Shown here: positions 39,657 to 49,834 of the stretch, piece by piece
How the letters are laid out: each line of letters opens with the position of its first letter
Position numbering within the stretch: the stretch's first letter is position 1
Assembly: GCF_001458435.1 (NCBI RefSeq)
Contig: NZ_CYSF01000009.1
Span: forward strand, 124,001-188,000
DNA length: 64,000 bases
Source: Thalassovita mediterranea
GTDB taxonomy: Bacteria > Pseudomonadota > Alphaproteobacteria > Rhodobacterales > Rhodobacteraceae
Direction: 5' to 3'
Notes under the pieces: generated by a model
What the model was told of the DNA's origin: nothing
Databases searched by the model: none
The model's input: only the letters and a program-made list of their open reading frames with translations
Translations under genes and position numbers: made by a program

Positions 39657-40408
39657 CAATCACGCAGCGCCGGCAGGCCCACACCGGTAGAGTCAAACCC
39701 GCCATCTGCGGCGATCACCTGACCGGTCACGTAACTGGCCGCATCACTGCATAGGAATGTAATCACACCAGCAATCTCCGCCTCGCTGCCATAACGGTTG
39801 AGGGGGATGGCGTCATGATAGGCCGCAATGATTTCGGGGCTATGCACGGCCATCGCCAGCTTGGTGCGCACCGGCCCGGGACAAACGCAATTGGCGCGAA
39901 TGCCATATTCGCCCAGCTCTGCCGCCTGCTGTTTGGTCATATGAATAACCGCCGCCTTGGAGGTGCCATAAGCCACCCTGAGCGTGGAGGCCCGCAAGCC
40001 CGAGATCGAGCCGATATTCACCACTGCCCCGCGCGTTTCCTTCAGCGCAGGAACCGCCGCCTGCGTACATAGGAACACCCCATCAAGGTTGGTCGCCATC
40101 ACCCGTTTCCACATGGCGTAATCACAGTCTTCGATCGGACCAAACTCTGCCACACCAGCGTTATTGACCAAAGCGTCCAAACGCCCGAACCGCGCCAGCA
40201 CCTCGGCAACCATCGCCGTTACAGCCTCTGGATCGCTTACATCACAGACGAACCCTGCCGCCTGCGCGCCCAGATCCGCCGTTGCGGCCGCCAGCTCATC
40301 TGCATCCCAGTCGATCAACGCCACCGACCAACCGCTTGCCAAAAACTGCTTCGCCGTCTCCAACCCAATCCCGCGCGCCGCGCCGGTTACCAATGCGACT
40401 TTCACCAT
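39656..40408 (-). CDS. Short-chain dehydrogenase/reductase
   Basis: A 250-residue classical SDR. TGAARGIG (8-15) binds NAD(P); the Asp-rich end of beta-2 (LIDWDADEL) suggests NAD preference. NNAGVAEFG, the catalytic Ser in IGSISGLRAS and YGTSKAAVIHM (Tyr and Lys about 152 and 156) are intact, as is CPGPVRTKL. Substrate is unknown. The start at 40408 has AAGGAGGGGG just upstream. It is co-transcribed with the downstream glycosylase gene by a TGATG overlap, with no evident functional link. Confidence 0.93.
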   Translation of the reverse strand: MVKVALVTGAARGIGLETAKQFLASGWSVALIDWDADELAAATADLGAQAAGFVCDVSDPEAVTAMVAEVLARFGRLDALVNNAGVAEFGPIEDCDYAMWKRVMATNLDGVFLCTQAAVPALKETRGAVVNIGSISGLRASTLRVAYGTSKAAVIHMTKQQAAELGEYGIRANCVCPGPVRTKLAMAVHSPEIIAAYHDAIPLNRYGSEAEIAGVITFLCSDAASYVTGQVIAADGGFDSTGVGLPALRD

Positions 40409-40576
40409 CGCCCCCTCCTTCAAAACTCCCCAAAGGCTAGCCGCCACAAAACCACAATGAAAGACCGGACAACTCCCCCCTATCTTTCAATGTTCCCAAA
40501 ATACTCTGGGTGAATGCGGTCAAAATCCCATTTTGAACACAGAGGGCAAAGCCCTACCAGAACGCCGCATAAGAAA

Positions 40577-40606
40577 AACGCCCGTAACCATCAGGTCACG
40601 GGCGTT
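40577..40606 (-). terminator. Terminator after ndk
   Basis: AACGCCCGT (40577-40585) and ACGGGCGTT (40598-40606) with a 12-base loop; on the minus strand TTTTCTTAT follows. It lies 31 bases past the ndk stop. Confidence 0.85.
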
Positions 40607-40637
40607 CTTAATCTCATCAACCGTTAGGGCGGGTGGC

Positions 40638-41060
40638 TTAGCCTACCAGCTCCAGACCGGAGAAGAAGTATGCGATTTCAACCGCTGCGGTTTCAGCTGC
40701 GTCGGAACCGTGAACCGAGTTTTCGCCGATCGACAGAGCGAACTCTTTACGGATGGTGCCTTCGGCAGCTTCGGCAGGGTTGGTTGCGCCCATAACTTCG
40801 CGGTTTTTCGCGATGGCGTCTTCGCCTTCCAGAACCTGAACAACGATCGGCTCGGACGCCATGAATTCGCACAGTTCGTCGTAGAAGGGACGCTCAGCGT
40901 GCACAGCGTAGAAAACGCCAGCTTGGGCTTTGGTCAGGTGGATGCGCTTTTGTGCAACGATGCGCAGGCCAGCGGCTTCCAGTTTGGCGTTGATGGCGCC
41001 GGTCAGGTTGCGTTTGGTTGCGTCGGGTTTGATGATCGAGAAAGTGCGCTGTACAGCCAT
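40638..41060 (-). CDS. ndk: Nucleoside diphosphate kinase
   Basis: A 140-residue enzyme that balances NTP and dNTP pools by phosphate transfer through a phospho-His. [18 protein letters not shown] at the N-terminus, the nucleotide-site Arg and Thr residues, and GENSVHGSD with active His117 are all present. The start at 41060 is fixed by homology and GAGGAT upstream; the 23-residue longer ORF is not needed. Single gene with its own terminator. Confidence 0.98.
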   Translation of the reverse strand: MAVQRTFSIIKPDATKRNLTGAINAKLEAAGLRIVAQKRIHLTKAQAGVFYAVHAERPFYDELCEFMASEPIVVQVLEGEDAIAKNREVMGATNPAEAAEGTIRKEFALSIGENSVHGSDAAETAAVEIAYFFSGLELVG

Positions 41061-41146
41061 CGGAGTATCCTCAAAGGTCAAAGACCAGGCACCACGCCCG
41101 GCCAATTCAATTCTGGCGCCTGCTAGCACGGGAAATGGCGTTTGAA

Positions 41147-41164
41147 AAGCCTGTTGATAGGCTT
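41147..41164 (-). terminator. Short hairpin after the MFS gene
   Basis: AAGCCT-ATCAAC-AGGCTT on the minus strand followed by TTC. The stem is only 6 bases and it lies about 55 bases past the stop of the transporter gene, so this is tentative. Confidence 0.45.
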
Positions 41165-41217
41165 CGCGATCACCTTCTTTGGCGCGCCGTTTCGGAACGC
41201 AGGATTTGGCGCTGGCT

Positions 41218-42399
41218 TTATGGGCGCTCCAGCCGCGGGATAAGCAGCGCGCAGATCAGTGCCAGCGCACCACAGGTGGCCATCGACAGCATCAAGATCG
41301 CAGCCCCGTTCTGGCCATCCACGATTGAGGAGACGAGCGGCGTCAGGATCGCGCCGACCACCACCCCCAGCGCGCCAGAGAGGCCAGAGGCAGAGCCCGC
41401 CAGATGCGGTGCCACATTCATCACCCCGACATTCGCGCCCGGCAGGGTCAAACCGTTGCCAAATCCCAAAAAGACCGCCCCGACAAAAATCACAAACGGG
41501 TTGACCAGTCCTATGGCCAGCACCACCGCTGCGCCCAGACACCCCAGCATCGACACCCAGCGCCCATAGATGATCATCCGCAACACGCCCGTGCGCACCG
41601 CCAGACGGGTGTTGATCAGGTTGCCCGCCATGAACCCAACGGCTGTAGCCCCCATCAGCATCCCGACCATCGGGGTCGACAGGCCCAGGATATCCTCGCC
41701 AACCAGCGGCGCACCAGCGAGGTAGGCGTAAAACCCACCAAGCGAGAAGACCAGAATGCCGCTATAGGCCCAGAACAACCCCGACCGCAGAACCAGCGGG
41801 TATGCCCGGAACTGCGCGGCAAAACTGGCCTGACGGTTGGTGTTGGTTTCTGACAGATCAAACCAGCACAGGATAAACACCCCCAGCCCCGACAGCGCCA
41901 ACAGACCAAAGACGGATCGCCAGCCAAAGAGGCTATCCAAAATGCCCCCCAACGCGGGTCCCAATAGCGGTGCCAATGCCATCGCCGCGCCGATCTGGGC
42001 AATGCGTTTGGCCGCATCTTGGGGGTCATAGACATCGCGCACCACCGCACGGCTCAGGACCATACCCGATACGATCCCGCCCTGCCCCAGTCGAAACAGC
42101 AAAAACGTCCAGATGTCGCCTGCCAATGCACAGCCGAGAGAGGCCAGCGTAAACACCGCGACACCCCACAGAACCACCGGACGGCGCCCATAGCGATCAG
42201 ACAGCGGCCCCATCAGCATCTGCAACACTGCCGAGATCAGCAAAAACCCCGAGATTGACAGCGCCGCCATGGTGAAGCTGACGCCAAAATCTGCCGCGAT
42301 CCCCCCAAGCGAGGGCAGGAAGATATTCAGCGACATCACCGCAACGGATGTCAGCAGGATCAGCGTCAACAGATGCGGTTTGCGCGCGCCGGCTGTCAT
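41218..42399 (-). CDS. Bcr/CflA family MFS transporter
   Basis: A 393-residue inner-membrane transporter with 12 predicted helices. Motif A after TM2 reads [16 protein letters not shown], and the TM4-5 region has [22 protein letters not shown], close to the Bcr/CflA drug-resistance subfamily. It probably exports a small molecule by proton antiport; the substrate is not evident. The start at 42399 ([14 protein letters not shown]) has AAAGGATCA upstream; the longer ORF would add a soluble stretch before TM1. It is divergent from the ABC-F gene. Confidence 0.9.
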   Translation of the reverse strand: MTAGARKPHLLTLILLTSVAVMSLNIFLPSLGGIAADFGVSFTMAALSISGFLLISAVLQMLMGPLSDRYGRRPVVLWGVAVFTLASLGCALAGDIWTFLLFRLGQGGIVSGMVLSRAVVRDVYDPQDAAKRIAQIGAAMALAPLLGPALGGILDSLFGWRSVFGLLALSGLGVFILCWFDLSETNTNRQASFAAQFRAYPLVLRSGLFWAYSGILVFSLGGFYAYLAGAPLVGEDILGLSTPMVGMLMGATAVGFMAGNLINTRLAVRTGVLRMIIYGRWVSMLGCLGAAVVLAIGLVNPFVIFVGAVFLGFGNGLTLPGANVGVMNVAPHLAGSASGLSGALGVVVGAILTPLVSSIVDGQNGAAILMLSMATCGALALICALLIPRLERP

Positions 42400-42680
42400 T
42401 GGTGATCCTTTCAAACGTGCTGCATGCGGGGGGACAGTCACCTTAGATAAGTCGCAGCTGCGCTTTGACCACAAAGATGCACCCGCCTGTGCTACGCCGC
42501 CGTTGCACACTCTGCAAGGGTTTTACACCCGTCAGTTGCGCACAATAACTATACGTGATCTAGACACAGGCGCGATTAGGAGTGTGATAAAGAGCGCGGT
42601 TTCGCAACCGTCACAGGCTTCGGTCCTATTGGGTGTACCGCAGATTGACTTGCCCGCCTCTCTCTGGCACTCCGCCCTTT

Positions 42681-44534
42681 ATGCTACGGATCCAAGACAT
42701 CAGCTATTCCATCGAAGGCCGCCCCCTGTTTGAAGGGGCCAGCGCCACCATTCCCACCGGCCACAAGGTCGGCCTGATCGGCCGCAATGGTGCGGGAAAA
42801 ACCACGTTATTCAAGCTGATACGCGGCGACCTACATTTGGATGGCGGCTCTATCGACCTGCCCTCGCGCGCCCGCATTGGCGGTGTTGCGCAGGAAGTGC
42901 CGGGCAATGAGGTGTCGCTGATTGACACGGTTCTGGCCGCCGACACCGAACGCGCCGCCCTGATGGCCGAGGCAGAGAGCGCAACCGATCCCGCCCGCAT
43001 CGCTGAGGTGCAGACGCGACTGGCCGATATCGACGCCTGGTCGGCAGAGGCGCGCGCCAGCAACATCCTGCGCGGCCTTGGCTTTGATGCCGAAGAACAG
43101 CGCATGCCCTGTTCGGCCTTCTCTGGTGGCTGGCGGATGCGCGTGGCGCTGGCGGCGGTGCTGTTTGCCGAACCTGACCTACTGCTGCTGGATGAACCGA
43201 CCAACTACCTCGACCTCGAAGGTGCGTTGTGGCTGGAAAACTACCTGACGAAATACCCCCACACGGTGCTGATCATCAGCCACGACCGCGATCTGCTGAA
43301 CCGCGCTGTCGGGTCGATCCTGCACCTGGAGGGGCGGCAGCTGACCTATTACACTGGCCCCTATGACCAATTCGCCGCGCAGCGTGCGGCGCAACGGGCT
43401 GTGCAATCGGCAGCGGCGAAGAAGCAAGAGGCGCAGCGTGCGCATTTGCAGAGCTTCGTTGATCGCTTCAAGGCCAAGGCCAGCAAGGCCAAACAGGCGC
43501 AAAGCCGTGTGAAGATGCTGGAAAAGATGGAAACCATCCGCGCCCCCGAAGATGCGGCGCGCACCGTCTTTACCTTCCCTGAACCAGAAACCCTGTCACC
43601 GCCGATCATTTCCACACAGGATGCCAGCGTCGGCTATGACGGCACGCCTGTGCTGCGGCGGCTGAACCTGCGCATTGATCAGGACGACCGCATCGCGCTG
43701 CTGGGTAAAAACGGTCAGGGCAAATCCACGCTGGCCAAACTGCTGTCTGACCGGCTGGAGGTGCTGGAAGGCGGCATCAACCGATCCGGCAAGCTGCGCA
43801 TCGGCTTCTTTGCCCAGCATCAGGTGGATGAGCTACACGTCGATGAAACCCCGCTGCAGCACCTGCAACGGGAACTGCCCGATCAACACCCCAGCAAACT
43901 GCGGGCGAAACTGGCGGGCTTTGGCCTGATGGCGGAACAGGCGGAAACAGAGGTGGGGCGTCTGTCTGGCGGCCAAAAGGCGCGGCTGTCGCTGCTGCTG
44001 GCCACCCTGCCCGCGCCGCAGCTGTTGATCCTGGATGAACCGACCAACCACCTAGATATCGAAAGCCGCGAGGCACTGGTAGAGGCGCTCAGCGCCTATG
44101 GCGGCGCGGTGGTGCTGGTCAGCCACGATATGCACCTGTTGTCGATGGTCGCGGATCGTTTGTGGCTGGTCAAAGACGGTGCAGTGAAACCCTACGACGA
44201 GGATCTGCAGGCCTATCGCCAGATGCTGCTGGCTGCAGATACGCCGCCAAAGGCTGAGAAGCCCAAAGTAGCAGCCCCCAAACGCGCCAGCCGCGATCAG
44301 ATCCTTGCCCTGCGCGCCGAGGCCCGCAAAGGCGAAGAGCGGATCGAAAAGCTGCAAGCGATGGAAGAAAAGCTGCAGGAACGGCTGGCCGACCCGACGC
44401 TGTTTACCGATCGGAAAGACGAAGGCGTCATGCTGCAGAAGAAATACGCCGAGCTGAAGGATGCGGTGGAACGCGCCGAAGAGCTGTGGATGGAGGCGTT
44501 GGAACGGCTGGAGGCGGCAGAGGCGCAAGCGTAA
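42681..44534 (+). CDS. ABC-F family ATPase
   Basis: A 617-residue cytoplasmic protein with two ABC domains and no membrane segments. Walker A motifs are GRNGAGKTT (about 34-42) and GKNGQGKST (about 344-352); signatures are FSGGWRMR and LSGGQKARL; Walker B motifs are LLLLDEPTNYLD and LLILDEPTNHLD. The linker between domains is a long basic helix pair (KAKASKAKQAQSRVKMLEKME), and a C-terminal coiled coil (about 545-615) follows. It is YheS/Uup-like, acting on ribosomes by analogy with the family. No ribosome binding site is visible at 42681, though the family N-terminus (MLRIQDISYSI) fixes the start. Confidence 0.94.
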   Translation: MLRIQDISYSIEGRPLFEGASATIPTGHKVGLIGRNGAGKTTLFKLIRGDLHLDGGSIDLPSRARIGGVAQEVPGNEVSLIDTVLAADTERAALMAEAESATDPARIAEVQTRLADIDAWSAEARASNILRGLGFDAEEQRMPCSAFSGGWRMRVALAAVLFAEPDLLLLDEPTNYLDLEGALWLENYLTKYPHTVLIISHDRDLLNRAVGSILHLEGRQLTYYTGPYDQFAAQRAAQRAVQSAAAKKQEAQRAHLQSFVDRFKAKASKAKQAQSRVKMLEKMETIRAPEDAARTVFTFPEPETLSPPIISTQDASVGYDGTPVLRRLNLRIDQDDRIALLGKNGQGKSTLAKLLSDRLEVLEGGINRSGKLRIGFFAQHQVDELHVDETPLQHLQRELPDQHPSKLRAKLAGFGLMAEQAETEVGRLSGGQKARLSLLLATLPAPQLLILDEPTNHLDIESREALVEALSAYGGAVVLVSHDMHLLSMVADRLWLVKDGAVKPYDEDLQAYRQMLLAADTPPKAEKPKVAAPKRASRDQILALRAEARKGEERIEKLQAMEEKLQERLADPTLFTDRKDEGVMLQKKYAELKDAVERAEELWMEALERLEAAEAQA

Positions 44535-44630
44535 CACTTGGGGTAGACCGCTAGCGCATTTTGCCTTTGCATCTGCCCCGCCCTTGCGTCATCTTCGCCG
44601 AACCCCGCCCAACGGCCTTAGAGGACATCC

Positions 44631-45260
44631 ATGGACAGCGCCTTTTTCATCACCGGTTTTGTCACCCTGTTTGTGATCATGGACCCGATCGGTCTGGCGC
44701 CGATCTTTATCGCGCTGACCCACGGCATGCCGCGCGCCAAACGTCGCGCGATTGGCCTGCGCGCCTGCGTGATTGCCGGCACGCTCTTGTCCCTCTTCGC
44801 CCTGGGGGGTGAGGCGGTGCTGGGCTTTGTCGGGATTTCCATGCCCGCCTTCCGCATTGCGGGCGGCATCCTGTTGTTCCTGACCGCGCTGGACATGCTA
44901 TTTCAACGCCGCACCAAACGGCGCGAGGATCAGGCAGAACAGGCCGAAGAGGATGATCATACCGATGACCCCTCGGTCTTCCCCCTGGCCATGCCGCTGA
45001 TTTCCGGCCCCGGCGCGATTGCCACGGTGATCCTCTTGTCCGGTCAGATCCCAGGCTGGGCCGGTCTGGTGTCGACGCTGACCATCATGTCGCTGGTGCT
45101 GATCATCACACTGATCCTGTTCTACAGCGCCGAACTGCTGGAAACCGCATTGGGCAAGACCGGCATCACCGTTGTCACCCGCCTGCTGGGAATGCTGCTG
45201 GCGGCGCTGTCGGTGCAGTTTGTGCTGGATGGGCTGAAGGATTTCGGCTTCGTCGGCTAA
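44631..45260 (+). CDS. MarC family integral membrane protein
   Basis: A 209-residue protein with six predicted helices and the family segments FITGFVTLFVIMDPIGLAPIFIAL near the N-terminus and PLAMPLISGPGAIATVILLSGQ in the middle. An acidic and basic cytoplasmic loop (about 88-112) separates the halves. Function is unknown; the name MarC is historical and does not imply antibiotic resistance. It lies 96 bases after the ABC-F gene on the same strand and may be co-transcribed. Confidence 0.9.
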   Translation: MDSAFFITGFVTLFVIMDPIGLAPIFIALTHGMPRAKRRAIGLRACVIAGTLLSLFALGGEAVLGFVGISMPAFRIAGGILLFLTALDMLFQRRTKRREDQAEQAEEDDHTDDPSVFPLAMPLISGPGAIATVILLSGQIPGWAGLVSTLTIMSLVLIITLILFYSAELLETALGKTGITVVTRLLGMLLAALSVQFVLDGLKDFGFVG

Positions 45261-45312
45261 GGCTGACGACGCCCACAAAACCACACCAATCCGCCACCAA
45301 ACGACACAAGCA

Positions 45313-45342
45313 TTGCAGGCCACATCCTGCCTCTGCTATAGT
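45313..45342 (+). promoter_or_regulatory. Candidate gyrA promoter
   Basis: TTGCAG (45313-45318), an 18-base spacer, and TATAGT (45337-45342), 43 bases before the gyrA start. Strength and use are inferred from the match only. Confidence 0.45.
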
Positions 45343-45384
45343 CGTGACAACAAAATATAGACCAAGCAAGCGAGTGGCAGACAC

Positions 45385-48135
45385 GTGAGCGATACGCCTC
45401 AAACCCCTGAAAACGAAGAAGAAACCCCACGCGAGCGCATGGCGTTTGACGGCCCCAGCGTGTCCATCACCGATGAGATGCGCAATTCCTACCTCGATTA
45501 CGCGATGAGCGTGATCGTCAGCCGGGCGATTCCCGATCTGCGCGACGGTCTGAAACCGGTTCACCGCCGCATTTTGTATGCGATGCACGAAACCGGAAAC
45601 ACCCACGAAAAAGCCTATCGCAAATCCGCCCGTCCGGTTGGCGACGTGATGGGTAAATACCACCCCCACGGCGACAGCGCGATCTATGACGCGCTGGTGC
45701 GGATGGCGCAGGACTTCTCTATGTCGCTGCCGCTGCTGGATGGTCAGGGCAACTTCGGCTCGATGGACGGGGATAACCCGGCGGCGATGCGTTACACTGA
45801 GGTGCGGATGGACAAACCCGCCGCCTTCGTGCTGGCCGACATCGAAAAAGAAACCGTTGATTTTCAGGACAACTACGATGGCAAGGACCGTGAACCCACG
45901 GTTCTGCCCGCCCGCTTCCCCAACATGCTGGTCAACGGCGCAGGCGGTATTGCGGTGGGTATGGCCACCAACATTCCGCCGCACAATCTGGGTGAAGTGA
46001 TTGATGCCTGTCAGGCCCTGATCGAAGATCCCGACCTCAGCAGTGAACAGCTGATCCAATATGTGCCCGGCCCCGACTTCCCCACGGGCGGCATCATGCT
46101 TGGCCGATCCGGTGCGCGCAAAGCCTACCTAGAAGGCCGCGGCAGCGTCATCACCCGCGCCAAAACCCGTGTCGAGGAGATACGCAAGGACCGCTACGCC
46201 ATTGTGGTGGATGAGATCCCCTATCAGGTGAACAAATCCTCAATGATCGAAAAGATCGCCGAACAGGTGCGCGAAAAGCGGATTGAGGGCGTCGCCCACG
46301 TTCAGGATGAATCCGACCGTAACGGTGTGCGCGTGGTGATCGAGCTGAAGCGTGACGCCACACCCGATGTGGTGTTGAACCAACTGTTCCGCTTCACCCC
46401 GATGCAGACCTCTTTCGGCTGTAACATGCTGGCGCTGAACGGCGGCCGCCCCGAACAGCTGACCCTGCGCCGGTTCCTGACCTGCTTCCTTGATTTCCGC
46501 GAAGACGTTGTAGCGCGCCGCACCGCCTATGAGCTGCGCAAGGCCCGCGAACGCAGCCACATCCTGTGTGGTCTGGCGGTGGCTGTGTCCAACGTGGATG
46601 AGGTGGTGGCAACCATCCGCTCCTCCGCCGACGCATCTGAAGCACGTGAAAAGCTGATGACCCGTCGCTGGCCCGCCCACGACATTGCGGAATACATCCA
46701 GCTGATCGACGATCCGACCCACAAGATGAATGAGGACGGAACGTATAATCTGTCCGAAACCCAGGCCCGCGCCATTCTGGAACTGCGCCTGCAGCGTCTG
46801 ACCCAGATCGGCGTGAAGGAAGTCACGGATGAGCTGCAACAGCTGGCCGAAAAGATCCGCGAATGCCTGGAAATTCTGGCATCCCGCGAACGCATCCTGT
46901 CGATCATCAACGCCGAACTGGCTGAGGTGAAAGAACAATTCGCCGTGCCGCGCCGGACCGAGATCGTTGATTGGTCCGGTGACATGGACGACGAAGACCT
47001 GATCGAACGTGAAGATATGGTCGTCACCGTCACCTCTGGCGGGTATATCAAACGCACGCCGCTGGCCGATTTCCGCGCCCAGAAACGCGGCGGCAAGGGG
47101 CTGTCGGGTATGCAAACCAAGGAAGAGGATGTCGTTACCAACCTCTTCGTGGCGAACACCCATACGCAGCTGTTGTTCTTCACCACCGATGGCATGGCCT
47201 ACAAGCTGAAGACATGGCGTCTGCCGCTGGGTGGCCGCACCGCCAAGGGCAAGGCGATTGTGAACATCCTGCCGATCCCAACCGGTGTGTCGATTGCCGC
47301 GATCATGCCTGTGGATCGGGCCGAGGATGAGTGGAACGACCTGCAGGTGGTTTTCGCCACCTCTGCCGGCACCGTACGTCGCAACCGCCTGTCGGATTTC
47401 ACCAATGTGAAATCAAACGGCAAGATCGCGATGAAGTTCGAGGATGATCATGCCGACACCCGCCTGATCAACGCCCGCATCTGTTCCGAGGAAGACGATG
47501 TGATGCTGGTCACCAACTCGGGCCGTGCGATCCGCTTCCCGACAACTGAGGTGCGCGTGTTCAACTCGCGTGCGTCGGTCGGTGTCCGTGGCATCAAGCT
47601 GAACGGCGATGATGAGGTCGTGTCGATGTCGGTGATCCGCCACTTCGACGCCACGTCCGAGGAACGCGCCGCCTACCTGAAAATGCGCCGTGCGGTTGCT
47701 GGTCTGACGGACGATGCCGAAGGTGGTGATGAGGATGACGTGCCAGCGGGTGAGCTGTCACAGGAACGCTATGCCGAAATGTCGGCGGTGGAAAACCTGA
47801 TCCTGACCATCACAGAAGGCGGCGCTGGCAAGCTGAGCTCCAGCCACGACTACCCTGTGCGCGGTCGCGGCGGCCTTGGCGTTGCAGCGATGGACAAGGC
47901 GATGCGCGGTGGCGCGCTGGTGGCCTCCTTCCCGGTTGAGATGGACGATCAGGTGATGCTGGCAACCTCCAAGGGTCAATCGATCCGCGTGCCTGTGGAT
48001 GGCATCTCCTTCCGCTCCCGCTCTGCTGGTGGGGTGCGGGTGTTCAACACTGGCAAGGGTGAAACGGTTGTGTCCGTGGCCCGCGTGGTGGAACAGGACG
48101 ATGAAGACGGTGCAGAGGGTCAGACAGAGAGCTGA
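45385..48135 (+). CDS. gyrA: DNA gyrase subunit A
   Basis: A 916-residue type II topoisomerase subunit. The active Tyr137 lies in AMRYTEVRM. The quinolone-resistance region [17 protein letters not shown] keeps Ser98 and Asp102 (equivalent to E. coli Ser83 and Asp87), so it looks sensitive. The GyrA box is QKRGGKG, and beta-pinwheel blades follow. An acidic insertion ([15 protein letters not shown], about 775) sits within a C-terminal blade. The start is GTG at 45385 with only a weak AAGCGAG upstream; the family N-terminus allows no much later start. Confidence 0.97.
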   Translation: MSDTPQTPENEEETPRERMAFDGPSVSITDEMRNSYLDYAMSVIVSRAIPDLRDGLKPVHRRILYAMHETGNTHEKAYRKSARPVGDVMGKYHPHGDSAIYDALVRMAQDFSMSLPLLDGQGNFGSMDGDNPAAMRYTEVRMDKPAAFVLADIEKETVDFQDNYDGKDREPTVLPARFPNMLVNGAGGIAVGMATNIPPHNLGEVIDACQALIEDPDLSSEQLIQYVPGPDFPTGGIMLGRSGARKAYLEGRGSVITRAKTRVEEIRKDRYAIVVDEIPYQVNKSSMIEKIAEQVREKRIEGVAHVQDESDRNGVRVVIELKRDATPDVVLNQLFRFTPMQTSFGCNMLALNGGRPEQLTLRRFLTCFLDFREDVVARRTAYELRKARERSHILCGLAVAVSNVDEVVATIRSSADASEAREKLMTRRWPAHDIAEYIQLIDDPTHKMNEDGTYNLSETQARAILELRLQRLTQIGVKEVTDELQQLAEKIRECLEILASRERILSIINAELAEVKEQFAVPRRTEIVDWSGDMDDEDLIEREDMVVTVTSGGYIKRTPLADFRAQKRGGKGLSGMQTKEEDVVTNLFVANTHTQLLFFTTDGMAYKLKTWRLPLGGRTAKGKAIVNILPIPTGVSIAAIMPVDRAEDEWNDLQVVFATSAGTVRRNRLSDFTNVKSNGKIAMKFEDDHADTRLINARICSEEDDVMLVTNSGRAIRFPTTEVRVFNSRASVGVRGIKLNGDDEVVSMSVIRHFDATSEERAAYLKMRRAVAGLTDDAEGGDEDDVPAGELSQERYAEMSAVENLILTITEGGAGKLSSSHDYPVRGRGGLGVAAMDKAMRGGALVASFPVEMDDQVMLATSKGQSIRVPVDGISFRSRSAGGVRVFNTGKGETVVSVARVVEQDDEDGAEGQTES

Positions 48136-48163
48136 TCTGAGCGACATCGCTGAGAGATTGAAG

Positions 48164-48187
48164 CCGCCCTTCGGGGCGGTTTTTTTT
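48164..48187 (+). terminator. Terminator after gyrA
   Basis: CCGCCC-TTCG-GGGCGG followed by eight T residues, 28 bases past the stop. A textbook intrinsic terminator. Confidence 0.95.
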
Positions 48188-48217
48188 GTGGAACAGTATT
48201 CGATTTGTGGTCTAGCG

Positions 48218-48302
48218 CCGCCCCGTGGGGGCGGAACGGCGCGGCCCAACAGTACCTGTTGGGCGGGACTTCAATACAAAACGGCGCCCCAAAGGGACGC
48301 CG
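48218..48302. terminator. Three consecutive hairpins, the last ending the M32 peptidase gene
   Basis: CCGCCCC-GTG-GGGGCGG (48218-48234), CCCAACAG-TAC-CTGTTGGG (48245-48263) and, on the minus strand, CGGCGTCCC-TTT-GGGGCGCCG followed by TTTTGT (48302-48282). Only the last has a T-run and is the terminator of the minus-strand gene. The role of the other two is unclear. Confidence 0.75.
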
Positions 48303-48327
48303 CTCCATTCCATACGCTTGCGTAGGT

Positions 48328-49803
48328 TCAAAGGCCATAGATGCCTTTGAACTTCGCCTCCAGATACTCCAGCAACGGCTCTGCAGACGGCTCCATCCCA
48401 CTGGCACGCCGCACCACATCACGTGGCGCATACAGCCCACCGTGACGTTGCAGGCTCTCTTTCAGCCAACCGGTTGCCGCCGCAGTGTCCCCCGCGGCCA
48501 ATTGCGCATCCAGATCCGGCACTGCCTGACGCAGCGCCTGATGCAGGCAACCTGCGTAGACATTGCCCAAGGAATAGGTTGGGAAGTAGCCAAACAGACC
48601 CACCGACCAATGCACATCCTGCAAACAGCCGTTCGATGGCTTGTCCACCACATAGCCGAAGTCCGCCTTGAACCGGTCGTTCCACGCGGCCTCCAGATCG
48701 TTCACCGACAGATCGCCCAGCATCAACGCGCGTTCCAGATCAAACCGCAGCATGACATGCAGGTTATACTGCACCTCATCCGCCTCGGTCCGAATGTAGC
48801 CGTCATTGACGCGGTTAACGGTGCGATAGAACTCTTCCGCGCTGGCAATCCCGAAATCGCCAAACACATCACGCATCTGGCCATAGACCCAACCCGAAAA
48901 CGCCGCCGAACGGCCCAGCTGGTTTTCATAAATCCGGCTCTGGCTTTCATGCACCCCCATGGACACACCGCCGCCGATGGGCGTTAGCAAATAAGCGTCA
49001 TCCACGTTCTGTTCATAGCAAGCATGCCCCACCTCATGGATGGTGGAATAGAAGCAGTTGAACGGATCATGATCGCTGGTGCGGGTGGTGATGCGCACAT
49101 CATGGCCCGAGCCGGAGGAGAACGGATGCACCGCCTTGTCAATGCGACCGTGGTTCAGATCATAGCCAAAGGCCAGCGCCAGCTTTTCGGTCAGCTGCAT
49201 CTGTTTGTCGGCATCAAAATGGCCGGACAGTTTCTGCGGTGCCTCGGCCGCCAGCGCTGCTTCGCGCAGGGCAACCAGACGGGGGCGCATGGTGTCGAAC
49301 ATCGCGGCCAGCTCTGCGCCGGTCATGTTCTGTTCGTAATCATCCACCATCGCGTCATAGACGTTTCCGCCAGCGGCCAGCGCCTCACCCTCGCGGCGCT
49401 TCAGCGCGACGACCTGTTCCAGCACCGGCAGGAAGGCAGCGACGTCTTCGTCCGCGCGCGCCTGTGCCCACTGGCCTTGGGCCCTGCTGGTGACTTTGGC
49501 GATCTCTACCGCCAGATCGGCGGGCACCTTGCTGGCACGATCAAAGGCGCGGGAAATTTCGCGCACTTGGGCCTGCCCCACCTCATCCAACGTGGCCGGA
49601 TCAATCGCCGCCAGCCATTCACCAACCTTTGGGTCGGTGCGGCGTGCATGCAGCATCTTTTCCATCGCGGCCATTTCTTCAGACCGCTGATCGGCAGCAC
49701 CGCGTGGCATCATGGTTTCCTGATCCCAGCCCAACCGGCCCGCCACTTGGCCAAGCGCCGCCGTGTCACGGGCAAAGCCCATCAGGTTCTCAAATGCACT
49801 CAT
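48328..49803 (-). CDS. M32 family carboxypeptidase (Taq-type)
   Basis: A 491-residue cytoplasmic zinc carboxypeptidase removing C-terminal residues from peptides. The HExxH site is STIHEVGHACYEQN (about 255-268), and the family motifs HPFSSGSGHDVRITTR upstream and GVHESQSRIYENQLGRS downstream, which supplies the third zinc ligand Glu, are intact. Length is normal. A TGGAGTGATGG sequence around the start gives a modest ribosome binding site. It stands between gyrA (convergent) and ctaA (upstream, same strand, 31-base gap). Confidence 0.94.
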   Translation of the reverse strand: MSAFENLMGFARDTAALGQVAGRLGWDQETMMPRGAADQRSEEMAAMEKMLHARRTDPKVGEWLAAIDPATLDEVGQAQVREISRAFDRASKVPADLAVEIAKVTSRAQGQWAQARADEDVAAFLPVLEQVVALKRREGEALAAGGNVYDAMVDDYEQNMTGAELAAMFDTMRPRLVALREAALAAEAPQKLSGHFDADKQMQLTEKLALAFGYDLNHGRIDKAVHPFSSGSGHDVRITTRTSDHDPFNCFYSTIHEVGHACYEQNVDDAYLLTPIGGGVSMGVHESQSRIYENQLGRSAAFSGWVYGQMRDVFGDFGIASAEEFYRTVNRVNDGYIRTEADEVQYNLHVMLRFDLERALMLGDLSVNDLEAAWNDRFKADFGYVVDKPSNGCLQDVHWSVGLFGYFPTYSLGNVYAGCLHQALRQAVPDLDAQLAAGDTAAATGWLKESLQRHGGLYAPRDVVRRASGMEPSAEPLLEYLEAKFKGIYGL

Positions 49804-49834
49804 TCCATCACTCCAAAATTAAACACGCACAGAC

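Noticed and set aside
38491-39722. Extension of the TfoX-like frame to 535 codons
   Set aside because: Beyond the A7 tract the frame is Arg/Pro/His-rich and lies exactly opposite the glycosylase gene; it is explained better by a frameshift at 38446-38452.
45679-45691. Quinolone-resistance change in GyrA
   Set aside because: Ser98 and Asp102 (E. coli Ser83 and Asp87 equivalents) are unchanged.
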